Below are positions 7,681 to 15,732 of a stretch of DNA of 64,000 nt, piece by piece (the first letter of the stretch is position 1; each line of letters begins with the position of its first letter). The translations under genes and the position numbers were made by a program. Origin of the DNA: Anaerolineales bacterium (GTDB lineage Bacteria > Chloroflexota > Anaerolineae > 4572-78 > J111); contig JABTUK010000004.1 of the NCBI GenBank assembly GCA_015075405.1, positions 1-64,000 on the forward strand, read 5' to 3'. The notes beneath the pieces were generated by a model, which was given only the letters and a program-made list of their open reading frames with translations, was not told where the DNA came from and ran no database searches.

Positions 7681-8106
7681 ATGTATCAAACTTATCAAAT
7701 CTCGCACCACGAAGCGCTTCAAATTGTGGCTGCCATTCAGGCCGAATTGGAGAGAACTAATCGGGCGGCGGCTATCGCTGTGGCCGATGCTCACGGTGAA
7801 TTGATTGCTTTTCTGCGGCTGGATGGCTGCAAACTGCCCTCCCTCACAATTGCCATCAACAAAGCCTTCACGGCTGCTCGCGAAGGCAAGGAAAGCAAAG
7901 AGGTGGGCCAGTCGTCCCGCGAACAGGGTTTCCCCATGACCAATTTTGGCGATTTGCGCTACACAGCCTGGGGCGGCGGCGTGCCGCTGACCTATCAGGG
8001 CAAAGTGATTGGCGCAGTAGGAGTCAGCGGTGTGCCCGAAGCCGAGGATATGGCCCTGGCCAAACTGGGGGTTGAGGTGTTTGAGCGGATAGTGGGCAAA
8101 CAGTAG
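7681..8106 (+). CDS. GlcG/HbpS-like heme-degrading domain protein
   Basis: This 141-residue protein belongs to the GlcG/HbpS family (PF03928, DUF336). Its family features are AAIAVADAHGELIAFLRLDG near the N-terminus, AINKAFTAARE in the middle and GGVPLTYQGKVIGAVGVSGV before the C-terminal EDMALAKLGVE helix. Members include heme-binding HbpS and GlcG of glycolate operons; the precise role of this one is unknown. The ATG at 7681 is preceded by GAGGAATAGGA and is preferred over the frame start at 7645. Confidence 0.88.
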   Translation: MYQTYQISHHEALQIVAAIQAELERTNRAAAIAVADAHGELIAFLRLDGCKLPSLTIAINKAFTAAREGKESKEVGQSSREQGFPMTNFGDLRYTAWGGGVPLTYQGKVIGAVGVSGVPEAEDMALAKLGVEVFERIVGKQ

Positions 8107-8158
8107 ACGGTAGACAGTAGACGGGGTTAGTTTCCAGAAAATGGGGCGTCAATTTGTG

Positions 8159-8200
8159 TTGCGTCTTGCGTAACTTAAAAACGGAACACGCAAGACGCAA
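8159..8200. terminator. Hairpin between convergent genes
   Basis: A perfect 13-bp stem, TTGCGTCTTGCGT/ACGCAAGACGCAA, encloses a 16-base loop between the convergent GlcG-like and HAD genes. It lacks a long T-run, so its terminator role is inferred from position. Confidence 0.5.
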
Positions 8201-8209
8201 TACGTTTGC

Positions 8210-8863
8210 TTAGTAAAATTTTTCCACCGGCCATCCCCTCGACGCCGCAATCTTGGCCAGTTTGCGCGAAGGATTGACCGGGCTAGGATGGTTGACCATT
8301 TCCAACAGTGGCAAATCGGAGGAGCTGTCGGTGTAGAAGTAGCTGGTGGGTAACGGGAATTCCAGATTATTTCGCTGCGCCCACTGTTGCGCCCAGTACA
8401 CTTTGCCAGGGCCGTAACAGAGAGGACCGTCCAGTTGGCCGGTATAACGATCATCTTGCACCGCCAGATGGGTGCAGAGGTAATCGTCGCCCAATCCCAG
8501 ATGGCCGGCTACAGGTTTGACAATCTCTTCGATGGAGGCCGAAATGATGACCACGCGATGGCCCTGGCTTTGGTGCCAGGCAATTTTAGTTTGCCCCGCC
8601 ACCGTTAAACGCGGCAGCAGACGGCGGGGAATCCACTCGGCAAAAAATTGAGCCGCTTCACGCTGTCCGTGACGGCCCACGTGGGTGATAAGCCGGCCAT
8701 GCGCTTGTCCAAAATCCAGCCGTTTTAATTGATACCCCAAAAAAGTCTGGCTGAGCACCCACAGCGGCAGCCGCCGCTGCCGCAACGCTTCCCGAATATA
8801 GAGTATGCCCGAACTGGTATTGAGCAAGGTATAATCCAAATCAAAAAATGCAACTACGCTCAT
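8210..8863 (-). CDS. HAD-IB family phosphatase (SerB-like)
   Basis: This 217-residue protein is a haloacid dehalogenase hydrolase of subfamily IB, which includes phosphoserine phosphatase. Motif I is FFDLDYTLLNT (residues 6-16, nucleophile first Asp), motif II is VVIISAS (about 104-110), motif III Lys is in GPGKVYW, and motif IV is YTDSSSDLPLL (about 178-188). The cap region is helical. The ATG overlaps the stop of the upstream DUF5667 gene (ATGA overlap), so it is translationally coupled to the sigma factor operon. Substrate unknown. Confidence 0.85.
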   Translation of the reverse strand: MSVVAFFDLDYTLLNTSSGILYIREALRQRRLPLWVLSQTFLGYQLKRLDFGQAHGRLITHVGRHGQREAAQFFAEWIPRRLLPRLTVAGQTKIAWHQSQGHRVVIISASIEEIVKPVAGHLGLGDDYLCTHLAVQDDRYTGQLDGPLCYGPGKVYWAQQWAQRNNLEFPLPTSYFYTDSSSDLPLLEMVNHPSPVNPSRKLAKIAASRGWPVEKFY

Positions 8864-9594
8864 TTGACCACTTTTATGCTATCGGCTACCAACACTTCGT
8901 TTGTCCGCAGGAAGCCGGTGACTTCTACTTCATCCCCTTCTTGGGGCTGGCCTTTTAAAATGACATCAGTCGGCAGGAAAACGGTCTGCCCGGCGATGAT
9001 CCACAAATTTTCGCCTTTTGTCTCCAAAATCCCTCGAAAATCCACTGCCGCCGCCCGGTCTTGCTGGATGAGTTGCTCAATTTCATCCAGACGGCGCTGG
9101 TTGAAAGTTTCAGCCAGACTCGCCCGCTGGGCTGCCCCAAAGGTGAGGCCCAATTGAACAGCCTCGGAACTGCGTTTGAGGCTGTATAAAAAATCTCCGG
9201 GAAGCGCGGTCTGGGCGACATAACTTAACAGCAGCAAGGACATCAATAAGGTCAGGGCTACGGTCACAATAACCGTTGCCAGATCGCTTAAAACAGCTTT
9301 CGGCGTTAGCCGCCGGCGGATAATCCTGAAAATCGCCTGGGTTTTCTGGCTAAAGGTGGGCGCTGCCACTGCCGGCAGTTCGGCCACCTGCTGCATGTAT
9401 ACGGCGCGTAGGGCCGATTTCCGTTCCTCCGGGACCAGGCGGGGGTTGGGGTCAGCCAGGACAGTGGCAGCAAAAAGCAGGGGTCGCAACTGAGCCGCGT
9501 ACTCGGGCGCTTCGGCCAAAATCTCTTCGACTGGAATGCCGGCTTGCAAGGCGGAGATACTCTCATCGAGGATAGACTCAAAGCTATCACTCAT
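8860..9594 (-). CDS. DUF5667/DUF5666 membrane protein, sigma factor partner
   Basis: This 244-residue protein starts with a short helical zone (EEILAEAPEYAAQLRPLL), has a single membrane segment (about 107-127, VIVTVALTLLMSLLLLSYV) followed by the DUF5667 hallmark ALPGDFLYSLKRSSEAVQLG, and ends with a small beta domain like DUF5666 (GDEVEVTGFLRTNEVLVADSI). It overlaps the upstream ECF sigma gene by 8 bp. Position and topology (cytoplasmic N-terminus, one helix, external domain) fit an anti-sigma factor, but no zinc-binding anti-sigma motif is visible, so that role is inferred. Confidence 0.75.
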   Translation of the reverse strand: MSDSFESILDESISALQAGIPVEEILAEAPEYAAQLRPLLFAATVLADPNPRLVPEERKSALRAVYMQQVAELPAVAAPTFSQKTQAIFRIIRRRLTPKAVLSDLATVIVTVALTLLMSLLLLSYVAQTALPGDFLYSLKRSSEAVQLGLTFGAAQRASLAETFNQRRLDEIEQLIQQDRAAAVDFRGILETKGENLWIIAGQTVFLPTDVILKGQPQEGDEVEVTGFLRTNEVLVADSIKVVK

Positions 9595-10126
9595 GATCCA
9601 CCTCCTGCGGCATAAAGCGGGCCAGCGAAGCCAAGGCGCGGTGCTGTAACGCCTTGACCGACCCCACCGACCTTTCCAGCAGTTGGGCGGTTTCGGCCAG
9701 GCTCAAGCCCTGGCCAAAACGCAGCGCCACCACGTGTTGCTGCTCTTCGGTCAACTGCAACACCGCTTTCTTCAACAGCGGCGTCAAATGGGCCAGATAA
9801 GCTTGTTCGGTTAACATGGTGTCGTCGGCGGCCAAATCATCGTCGAGGGGCACAGTTCGATATTTTTCTTTAATATAATCGGCGGCCAGATTGCGGGCTA
9901 CACTGTACAGCCAGCCCGACAGCGAGACGCGGGGCGGCTTGTCCACCTTCAAGGCGTTAACCAGGGCCAAAAAGACCTCGCCGGTCAAATCGGCAGCCAC
10001 GTCCGGCTCACCCAAACGATAGTTAAGGTAACGATAAATTTGATCAAAATAGCGGTCATACACATCGGCCAGGGCTTGTGGGTCGTGCCGTTGGATGCGC
10101 GCCAGCAGGGAGTCTTCACTGGTCAC
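9587..10126 (-). CDS. ECF-type RNA polymerase sigma factor
   Basis: This 179-residue protein has sigma region 2 at about residues 10-75 (ALADVYDRYFDQIYRYLNYR, DLTGEVFLALVNAL, SGWLYSVARNLAADYIKEK) and region 4 at about 118-170 (LTEEQQHVVALRFGQGLSLAETAQLLERS...VKALQHRAL). Regions 1 and 3 are absent, which defines the extracytoplasmic-function group. It is the first gene of a three-gene unit with the DUF5667 protein and the HAD phosphatase. Its target promoter is not known. Confidence 0.93.
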   Translation of the reverse strand: MTSEDSLLARIQRHDPQALADVYDRYFDQIYRYLNYRLGEPDVAADLTGEVFLALVNALKVDKPPRVSLSGWLYSVARNLAADYIKEKYRTVPLDDDLAADDTMLTEQAYLAHLTPLLKKAVLQLTEEQQHVVALRFGQGLSLAETAQLLERSVGSVKALQHRALASLARFMPQEVDHE

Positions 10127-10208
10127 AGGCCGGGTTCCTTTCGGGGCTTGCCGTCACGCTCTTACTATACACGTCTTTCATAAGCGGAAAAGGATTCGGG
10201 GGCGGGAA

Positions 10209-10370
10209 GTGTCAGGTGTCAGGTGTCAGGTGTCAGGTGTCAAGTGTCAGGTGTCAGGTGTCAGGTGTCAGGTGTCAAGTGTCATAATTCTTACTTGACA
10301 CGTGACACTTAAACACGTGACACTTAAACACGTGACACTTAAACACGTGACACTTAAACACGTGACACTT
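10209..10370. repeat. Heptamer GTGTCAG array facing an ACACGTGACACTTAA array
   Basis: About ten tandem copies of GTGTCAG(G) or GTGTCAA are followed by five tandem copies of a 15-bp unit ACACGTGACACTTAA, whose TGACAC core is complementary to the first array. The region can form a large, slipping hairpin. It separates the sigma factor gene from the SDR gene and contains no gene. The SDR stop codon lies at its right edge. Confidence 0.85.
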
Positions 10371-11100
10371 ATACCAACGCCCTGCCCCCATCCACAAAAT
10401 AGACCGCCCCGGTGACAAAATCGCTCTCGGCCAGGAAAATGACGGTGCGGGCCACATCCTCTGGCGTACCAATGCGTTTGAGGAGAGAATTTTCTGTGGC
10501 CCACTGCGCTTTGGCCTCGTCGGCGTTGTTGGGCAGCAGCACAGTGCCGGGGGCAATGGCATTGACCCGCACATGGGGGGCCAGTTCCGCCGCCATCACC
10601 CGCGTTAAAGCCACCAGCCCGGCCTTGCTGGCCGAATGGTGGGCGTAGCCGGCCCAGGTCTGGTAAGCCGACAGGTCGGTGATATTGACAATCAGCCCCG
10701 ACTTTTGGGCCAGCATCGCCGGGGCCACCGCCTGGCTCATCAAAAAAGGGCCGGTCAGGTTAATATCCAGCGCCGACTGCCACGCCTCGGCCGTTATCTC
10801 CAAAAACGGCGCTTTGAGCCAGACCGAAGCGTTGTTTACCAGCAGGTCAATCCGCCCAAAATGTCCCAGCACGGCGGCGGCCACTCGCGCCGGGTCGCCG
10901 GAAGTTTGTATGTTCATCGGCAAAGCCAGCGCCTCAACGCCCTTTGCCTGAATTTCGGCGGCGGTGACTTGATACGGCTCCGTTTCATTCAGATAAGTGA
11001 AAGCAACATTGCAGCCTTGCCCGGCCAGGCTCAAGGCAATGACTCGTCCCACTCGCATGGCCGCGCCGGTGATGAGGGCGACTTTGTTTTTTAACCCCAT
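10369..11100 (-). CDS. SDR oxidoreductase, pteridine-reductase-like, atypical active site
   Basis: This 243-residue protein has a Rossmann fold with TGAAMRVGR at 11-19 (the RxGR variant of pteridine reductases), NNAS at 89-92, and a C-terminal GAVYFVDGG. At the catalytic site, Asp142 takes the Ser position, as in Leishmania PTR1, and Lys159 of the SASK motif is present, but His155 stands where the catalytic Tyr of YxxxK is expected (GYAHHSASKAG). The enzyme may therefore be a reductase with altered chemistry or a non-catalytic homologue. It likely uses NADPH if active. It lies 22 bp downstream of the Uma2 gene. Confidence 0.85.
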   Translation of the reverse strand: MGLKNKVALITGAAMRVGRVIALSLAGQGCNVAFTYLNETEPYQVTAAEIQAKGVEALALPMNIQTSGDPARVAAAVLGHFGRIDLLVNNASVWLKAPFLEITAEAWQSALDINLTGPFLMSQAVAPAMLAQKSGLIVNITDLSAYQTWAGYAHHSASKAGLVALTRVMAAELAPHVRVNAIAPGTVLLPNNADEAKAQWATENSLLKRIGTPEDVARTVIFLAESDFVTGAVYFVDGGRALV

Positions 11101-11121
11101 GGCTGCTCCCAGGCTAAGATT

Positions 11122-11712
11122 TCAGTTAGCCTTCTCATCCCCTTCCCACTGCACCTGGCGATAAATCTGGGCTAAGGGCAACCCCACCCCGATTGATTTC
11201 AAGGTTAAAACATCGTCCGGCTGAGTAAAAACCAAAAGCTCCCACAGTTTCTCATTCACCCGCCGAAAATATTCTACCCGGAGACGATGCTGGTCAACCA
11301 ACACATATTCCGCAAACGTGTCGAGACTCCAATATGCCTGAAACTTATCGCTGCGATCTTCTTCGGCGGTGGATTTTGATAGCACCTCGATAATAATCTG
11401 CGGATTCGTCACCGTATCGGTTCGCCCCGCCACCAATTGAGGTTCGCCGCAAATCACCATAATATCGGGATAAACGGCTCGATTGGCCTGTTCTATCCAC
11501 AAGCGTAAATCACTGGCAAAAACAGCGCAGGGTTTGGTTTGGAGCGCATTGTACAGGGCCGCGTGAAGGTTGCTGACAATCCGATTGTGCGTCAGCGACG
11601 CGCCGGCCATAGCCACAATTTGGCCTTGATAATACTCGCTTTTATAGGCTGCTTTTTCTTCCAGGATTAAATATTCTTCAAAAGTGGGCAAATTTTGTTC
11701 TTTATCTAGCAT
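11122..11712 (-). CDS. Uma2 family endonuclease-like protein
   Basis: This 196-residue protein belongs to the Uma2 (DUF820) family, which has a PD-(D/E)xK-type nuclease fold and is strongly expanded in cyanobacteria and Chloroflexota. Visible family features are FEEYLILEEKAAYKSEYYQGQIVAMAGAS, then VYPDIMVICGEP (acidic residue of the active site), NPQIIIEVLSKSTAEEDRSDKFQAYW and LVDQHRLRVEYF. Its biological role is unknown. A paralogue on the plus strand lies at 16672. Confidence 0.88.
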   Translation of the reverse strand: MLDKEQNLPTFEEYLILEEKAAYKSEYYQGQIVAMAGASLTHNRIVSNLHAALYNALQTKPCAVFASDLRLWIEQANRAVYPDIMVICGEPQLVAGRTDTVTNPQIIIEVLSKSTAEEDRSDKFQAYWSLDTFAEYVLVDQHRLRVEYFRRVNEKLWELLVFTQPDDVLTLKSIGVGLPLAQIYRQVQWEGDEKAN

Positions 11713-11740
11713 AAAAGAACTCCTCTGACCATGCCCTTGC

Positions 11741-12895
11741 TCACTGCATCAACCGGGTCAATACCCCGCGCAGTACGCTAATGGCCTGCGCATACTCCTG
11801 CAAATCAATATGCTCCTGAGGGGTGTGGTCCAGGCTGCTGTCGCCGGGACCATAGGCGACCACCGGGGTATTGGGCCAGTGCGGCGCAACAACATTCATA
11901 TCCGCCGTGCCGGTTTTGACCACAAAACGCGGCTCGCCCCCGGCGGCGCGAATAGTTTGGAGGAAGGCCCGCACCAGAGGGTTGGATTTGTCGCCTTTGT
12001 AGGCCGGTTCACCCCCGGAGAATTGCAGATGGGCGGTTGTCCCTTCCGCCAGCGTTTTTGTTAGCTGGCGCAGTCCCTGTTCCAACTCAGTCAGGCTCAA
12101 ACCGACCGGCAGCCGAAAGCCCAACCCTAGTTCGACCCGACCATAAGCGCCTTCATCCCGGCTGGCAATGTGCCGCAGCGAGGGTGAGAGTTGATTGAAG
12201 GGCGTGTCGGCCTCTCGTTTTTGGTTGAACTCAGCGCAAAACTGTTCCACCTGCCGCCACAGGTCAACCCCCTGCTCCGCCGGCAGGCGTCCCTCCCCCG
12301 CCGAATGGCTGAACGGCGCGCGCAGCAGCACATCCAGCAGCAGCCGGCCCTTGTAGCCCAGCGTCACCCGGTCCCAGTGGCTCGGCTCGCCGATGATGCA
12401 GAAAGCAGGGGGAGGCGAGGAGGCGAGGAGGCGGGGAGGCGAAGGTTCGTTATTTTCGCCTCCTCGCGTCTCCGCCTCCTCGCGTCTTTGTGCCAGCACG
12501 AACCGCGCCCCCTTACTCGTCGCGCACTCCTCTTCCACTGCGCCGACGACGGTGATGCGCCAGCCCGGTGGAACCTCGGTCTGAGCAGCGGCGGCGGCAA
12601 AGGTACAGAGCGGGCCTTTGGCGTCCACCGCGCCGCGCCCGTAGAGCAAATCACCCTCGCGGCGAACCGGCGTTTCGCCGGGGAAGGTGTCAATGTGGCC
12701 CAGCAGCAAAATCTCTTGGGGGCCGTCGCCTTTGACGCCGACCGCGCTGCCGGCTTTGTCAACGTGGGCGGTCAGGCCGTGCGCCCGCATCCACTCAACC
12801 AGATAGGCCGAGGCGGCGGCTTCCTGCTCGGAAGGGGAGGGGATGGAGACCAGACGGGTTAGAAGATTAATGGCTTCGGTTTCTTGTTGGTTCAT
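11741..12895 (-). CDS. lysK: [LysW]-lysine hydrolase
   Basis: LysK releases lysine from the C-terminal Glu of the LysW carrier, the last step of the LysW-dependent alpha-aminoadipate pathway. It is an M20-family metallopeptidase: metal ligands lie in LLGHIDTFPGE (about 64-74) and GRGAVDAKGPL (about 86-96), and VVGAVEEECATSKGA holds the catalytic Glu pair. GTADMNVVAP and SSLDHTPQEHI near the C-terminus match LysK. Residues about 137-163 are a Glu/Arg/Pro-rich insertion encoded by a palindromic repeat in frame. It is separated from lysJ by VapBC and a deoxyribosyltransferase-like gene. Confidence 0.9.
   Translation of the reverse strand: MNQQETEAINLLTRLVSIPSPSEQEAAASAYLVEWMRAHGLTAHVDKAGSAVGVKGDGPQEILLLGHIDTFPGETPVRREGDLLYGRGAVDAKGPLCTFAAAAAQTEVPPGWRITVVGAVEEECATSKGARFVLAQRREEAETRGGENNEPSPPRLLASSPPPAFCIIGEPSHWDRVTLGYKGRLLLDVLLRAPFSHSAGEGRLPAEQGVDLWRQVEQFCAEFNQKREADTPFNQLSPSLRHIASRDEGAYGRVELGLGFRLPVGLSLTELEQGLRQLTKTLAEGTTAHLQFSGGEPAYKGDKSNPLVRAFLQTIRAAGGEPRFVVKTGTADMNVVAPHWPNTPVVAYGPGDSSLDHTPQEHIDLQEYAQAISVLRGVLTRLMQ
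12408..12487. repeat. GGCGAGGA-type palindrome inserted in frame in lysK
   Basis: Tandem GGCGAGGAG units are followed by complementary CCTCCTCGCG units, forming a hairpin entirely inside the lysK frame. A similar palindrome lies outside genes at 34060-34136. Its length is compatible with maintaining the reading frame, and the encoded insert is low-complexity. Confidence 0.75.
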
Positions 12896-12899
12896 AAAT

Positions 12900-13304
12900 T
12901 CACGGTTTACGAGTAGTCACAATCATTGACCCTCGTTCAAACTGTTGTTGATCCAATGTGACTAAATAATCGTTTAATTGTTCAGCCAGGGCGACGTAAA
13001 TGGCATCACAACCTCGCACCTGATGATCAGCGGCAATAACAGCAGCTCGCTCTGCCAACGTTGGAGTGATAGGAATCAAGTCTATCAGTTGAGCCTGGAA
13101 AAGTTGTTGCACGGCCTGATGAGCCAAAGCGGGGTTGCCCATACCGCGTCTTAAACCGGCAGCGATTTCGGGTAGCAGAATGACCGGCGCGGCAAATATC
13201 TCTCCGGCAGCTTGAGCCTGTTGGAACCAGGCCCAACTATGGAGGTGGGAGCTTTCGTGGGCGTTTATCAAAGCAATGTAAACACTGGCATCAATGACAG
13301 CCAT
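12900..13304 (-). CDS. vapC: PIN-domain toxin VapC
   Basis: This 134-residue protein is a PIN-domain ribonuclease of the VapC toxin type. The acidic residues of the active site are visible: Asp5 in AVIDASVYIAL, Glu in LLPEIAAGL, and two Asp in GCDAIYVALAEQL and YLVTLDQQQF. Length is typical. It begins 2 bp after the antitoxin gene, so the two are translated together. VapC toxins usually cleave tRNA or rRNA at specific sites; the target here is unknown. Confidence 0.9.
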   Translation of the reverse strand: MAVIDASVYIALINAHESSHLHSWAWFQQAQAAGEIFAAPVILLPEIAAGLRRGMGNPALAHQAVQQLFQAQLIDLIPITPTLAERAAVIAADHQVRGCDAIYVALAEQLNDYLVTLDQQQFERGSMIVTTRKP

Positions 13305-13306
13305 CG

Positions 13307-13576
13307 TTACCGCCGTTGTTCAGAGATAAGATCAACGCCGCTCTTAGGCGAACTCCAAGCCGCTGCTACTTCTTGCGCTAATCGCTTCATTTCGGCCATA
13401 GTCTCTTCCACTTGAGCCTGGTGAAGTTGTTGTTCATCTGCTTCGGTAATGGGCCGGAGCAAAGCGACAGGTTTACCCTGCAAGGTAATAACATACTCGG
13501 CCATTTCCTCACGCACAGAACGGACAATACGCGAGGTTTGATTTTTCAAATCACGGATACCGATAGTCGTTGGCAT
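13307..13576 (-). CDS. vapB: Phd/YefM-type antitoxin (VapB role)
   Basis: This 89-residue protein has a Phd/YefM-like N-terminal DNA-binding region (IGIRDLKNQTSRIVRSVREE, then YVITLQGKPVALLRPI) and an acidic, helical C-terminus that would wrap the toxin. It precedes vapC by 2 bp. A palindromic sequence at 13596-13616, just upstream, is a likely operator for autoregulation. Confidence 0.87.
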   Translation of the reverse strand: MPTTIGIRDLKNQTSRIVRSVREEMAEYVITLQGKPVALLRPITEADEQQLHQAQVEETMAEMKRLAQEVAAAWSSPKSGVDLISEQRR

Positions 13577-13595
13577 TTTTATACCCTCTTATAAA

Positions 13596-13616
13596 TGTGG
13601 CTACACTGTAGCTACA
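13596..13616. promoter_or_regulatory. Probable vapBC operator
   Basis: TGTGGCTACA and TGTAGCTACA lie side by side with one base between them. Each half is nearly palindromic around GCTAC, giving a two-fold site 20 bp before the antitoxin ATG, where Phd/YefM antitoxins normally bind to repress their own promoter. Confidence 0.55.
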
Positions 13617-13645
13617 TTTAATTATAACGTTTGATAAAGGGAGTG

Positions 13646-14044
13646 TCAACCTATAGCGAGGGTTTGGAGAAAGCGGAGCAGTTCATCAGTATCGTCGTAG
13701 AGAAACAGCTTTTGCGAAATCCCTTGCAGCGTTGCCGAAATATCTGCACCTTTCCGGGCAATGGTGATAATCGGGAGGCCTTTGGCATAAGCATAGCCAG
13801 CTTCGATGCCAACGCCGACCCCTTTTTCGGTTAATTCGACCACGACGACATCGCTGGCTTCGATTTCGGCGAAGCTTCTCTGCATTAATTCGGCGGGAGT
13901 GAAATGGATCTGCCCCCATTGTTCGACATCTCGGGCAATGCAGACGGTTTCAAAACCAGCTTGTTCAAGCCCAGCGGCAATGTTTTGAATGAGTTCTCTA
14001 TTTTGGTTATCCGGGTGATATTTGATGGCAAGATAAGCTCTCAT
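13646..14044 (-). CDS. Nucleoside 2-deoxyribosyltransferase-like protein
   Basis: This 132-residue protein resembles the nucleoside 2-deoxyribosyltransferase fold: N-terminal MRAYLAIKYH strand, a central SDVVVVELTEKGVGVGIEAGYAYAKGLPII segment with the conserved Glu in the GIEAGYA motif, and short C-terminal helices. Family members move deoxyribose between bases or hydrolyse modified nucleotides. The start lies 4 bp downstream of lysJ, in the lysine locus, but a link to lysine synthesis is not expected. Confidence 0.72.
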   Translation of the reverse strand: MRAYLAIKYHPDNQNRELIQNIAAGLEQAGFETVCIARDVEQWGQIHFTPAELMQRSFAEIEASDVVVVELTEKGVGVGIEAGYAYAKGLPIITIARKGADISATLQGISQKLFLYDDTDELLRFLQTLAIG

Positions 14045-14048
14045 AAGC

Positions 14049-15224
14049 CTATTTCAAAACGTCCCTAATAACGGCGATAACTTGTTCCAAATCCGCCTGC
14101 TCGATGACCAGGGGGGGTAATAAGCGTAGGACATTCAACCCGGCGGGCAGCGCCCAGACGCCGCGCTCCATCAACTGCTGCAAGACCGGGGTGACTTTAC
14201 CACGCAGTTCCAGGCCAATCATCAAGCCCAAACCACGCACCTCGCGCACCTGGCCGGAGCGAAGCCCGCGCAGTTCGGCCAACAACCATGCCCCCAATTC
14301 GGCCGCCCGCTCCGGCAGGCGTTCCTCGGCCATCACCTCGATCACGGCCCGGCTGGCGGCGCAGATGAGCGGCCCGCCGCCAAAGGTGCTGCCGTGTGTG
14401 CCCGACTCGAACAGGCCCAGCTTTTTGGGCCAGGCGGTGACGCCCATCGGCAGGCCGCCGCCGATGGATTTACCCAGGGTAACGATGTCGGGCGACAATT
14501 GGTGATGTTCGCAGGCCAGCCAGCGCCCGGTGCGGCCTACGCCGGTCTGGATTTCGTCCACAATCAGCAGCGCCCCACGCTCGGTGCAGAGTTGGCGCAA
14601 TGCCTGAAAATAGGCTGTTTCGCCAGGATAGACGCCGCCCTCGCCCTGCACAATCTCCACGATGACGGCAGCAGTGTCGTCGCCGATGGCAGCGGCGGCG
14701 GCTTCGACATTGTTGTAAGGCACGTGAGTCACCGGCATAATCAGCGGCTCGAAGGGGTCACGGTATTTTTTGTTGGCCGTCACACTGAGGCTGCCCATTG
14801 TTCGCCCGTGAAAGCCCCGGCTAGCGGCCACAAAACCTTTACGCCCCGTCTGAAAACGGGCAAACTTGAGGGCCGCCTCATTGGCCTCGGTGCCGGAATT
14901 GGAGGGGTGAACGGCGCAGTCAGTCCAACCGAGACTGGCCCGAAAGACGGCGGCCATGTCGGCCATCCACAGCGCCCGCTGGTCGTTATAAGAGGACTCC
15001 TGCGAGGCGACCAGCGTTTCTGCCTGCCGTTGAATGGCCGCCAAAACAACCGGGTGGCTGTGGCCGACATTAGCCCAGCCCTGCGCCGCCGCGCAGTCAA
15101 TGTATTCTTTGCCCTCGCTGTCCCACAGCCGCGTCCCTTTGGCCCGTACCAGGGCCACCGGCCGCCGGCCCACCGCCCCGGAGTGGTGGGTGAGTTCTAA
15201 TTGAGAGATTTGTTCATAATTCAT
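14049..15224 (-). CDS. lysJ: [LysW]-aminoadipate semialdehyde transaminase
   Basis: LysJ transfers an amino group from glutamate to LysW-bound aminoadipate semialdehyde. It is a class-III PLP aminotransferase of 391 residues related to ArgD: PSNSGTEANEAALKFAR (about 106-122), FHGRTMGSLS, LLIVDEIQTGVGRTGRW with the PLP-pairing Asp, and TLGKSIGGGLPMG with the Schiff-base Lys. Assignment to LysJ rather than ArgD rests on the company of lysK, lysZ, lysY, lysX and lysW; dual use for arginine is possible in this pathway. Confidence 0.9.
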   Translation of the reverse strand: MNYEQISQLELTHHSGAVGRRPVALVRAKGTRLWDSEGKEYIDCAAAQGWANVGHSHPVVLAAIQRQAETLVASQESSYNDQRALWMADMAAVFRASLGWTDCAVHPSNSGTEANEAALKFARFQTGRKGFVAASRGFHGRTMGSLSVTANKKYRDPFEPLIMPVTHVPYNNVEAAAAAIGDDTAAVIVEIVQGEGGVYPGETAYFQALRQLCTERGALLIVDEIQTGVGRTGRWLACEHHQLSPDIVTLGKSIGGGLPMGVTAWPKKLGLFESGTHGSTFGGGPLICAASRAVIEVMAEERLPERAAELGAWLLAELRGLRSGQVREVRGLGLMIGLELRGKVTPVLQQLMERGVWALPAGLNVLRLLPPLVIEQADLEQVIAVIRDVLK

Positions 15225-15240
15225 AGTTTTGATTATCCTG

Positions 15241-15312
15241 TGAATGGCGAATGGTGATGTGAATGGCGAATGGCGAATGGCGAATATATCTGATTCGCCA
15301 TTCGCCTATTCG
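15241..15312. repeat. GAATGGCGAATGGCG palindromic repeat, copy 1
   Basis: Tandem GAATGGCGAATGGCGAA units are followed by TTCGCCATTCGCC. Copies of this family occur at 15733-15799, 23469-23530 and 25829-25885. This copy lies at the 3' side of the four-helix-bundle gene, whose other side carries copy 2. Confidence 0.8.
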
Positions 15313-15719
15313 TTTATTCGCTTATGTTTTTTCTGGCGATGGATTTCGGTGACGGTCAAACTAATGATTTCGTCCAGCAAAGCCAAACGATGGTCAATGA
15401 CGGCTTGAGACAAAATATGCCGGTTACGCCAATACCAGCCCTTTGTCTCACGAGCAGAACCGACAGACACGCGCAAAAAGTAGGCATACTCCTTGCCATA
15501 GCCGCGACCGTACCCTTCCTCCATATTGGCGCTGATTGAGCCGGCGCTGCGAATAAGTTGATCCACGTTAGCCCTACCCCGGCGATCCTCCATCAATTTC
15601 TCGCAATCTTTCCAGGCCAAATCATATAAAAATAACGCCTTTCGATATCCAAAAAAGCCCCAAACTGGCTCATTTACGACTCGTGGATGGACAGTTTTTT
15701 CCCACTCCTCGTAAGTCAT
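15306..15719 (-). CDS. Four helix bundle protein (23S rRNA-IVP family)
   Basis: This 137-residue protein resembles the four-helix-bundle family first found in intervening sequences of bacterial 23S rRNA. Features are YRKALFLYDLAWKDCEKLM, QLIRSAGSISANMEEGYGRG (the conserved family core) and the C-terminal EIISLTVTEIHRQKK. The ATG at 15719 is chosen because GGAG lies 6 bp before it. The gene is flanked on both sides by copies of the GAATGGCG repeat and separates lysJ from lysZ, so it looks inserted. Function unknown. Confidence 0.85.
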   Translation of the reverse strand: MTYEEWEKTVHPRVVNEPVWGFFGYRKALFLYDLAWKDCEKLMEDRRGRANVDQLIRSAGSISANMEEGYGRGYGKEYAYFLRVSVGSARETKGWYWRNRHILSQAVIDHRLALLDEIISLTVTEIHRQKKHKRINE

Positions 15720-15732
15720 CGTAATCTCCATC

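Noticed and set aside
10209..10370. Possible CRISPR array from regularly spaced repeats
   Set aside because: Units are 7 and 15 bp, directly adjacent, with no unique spacers and no cas genes.
14394..15200. 268-codon plus-strand frame opposite lysJ
   Set aside because: LysJ is fully conserved on the minus strand; the opposite frame is an antisense shadow.
14049..15224. Assignment as arginine-pathway ArgD
   Set aside because: lysW, lysX, a GCNAT-type lysY and lysK in the same locus fix the LysW pathway, although a dual role cannot be excluded.
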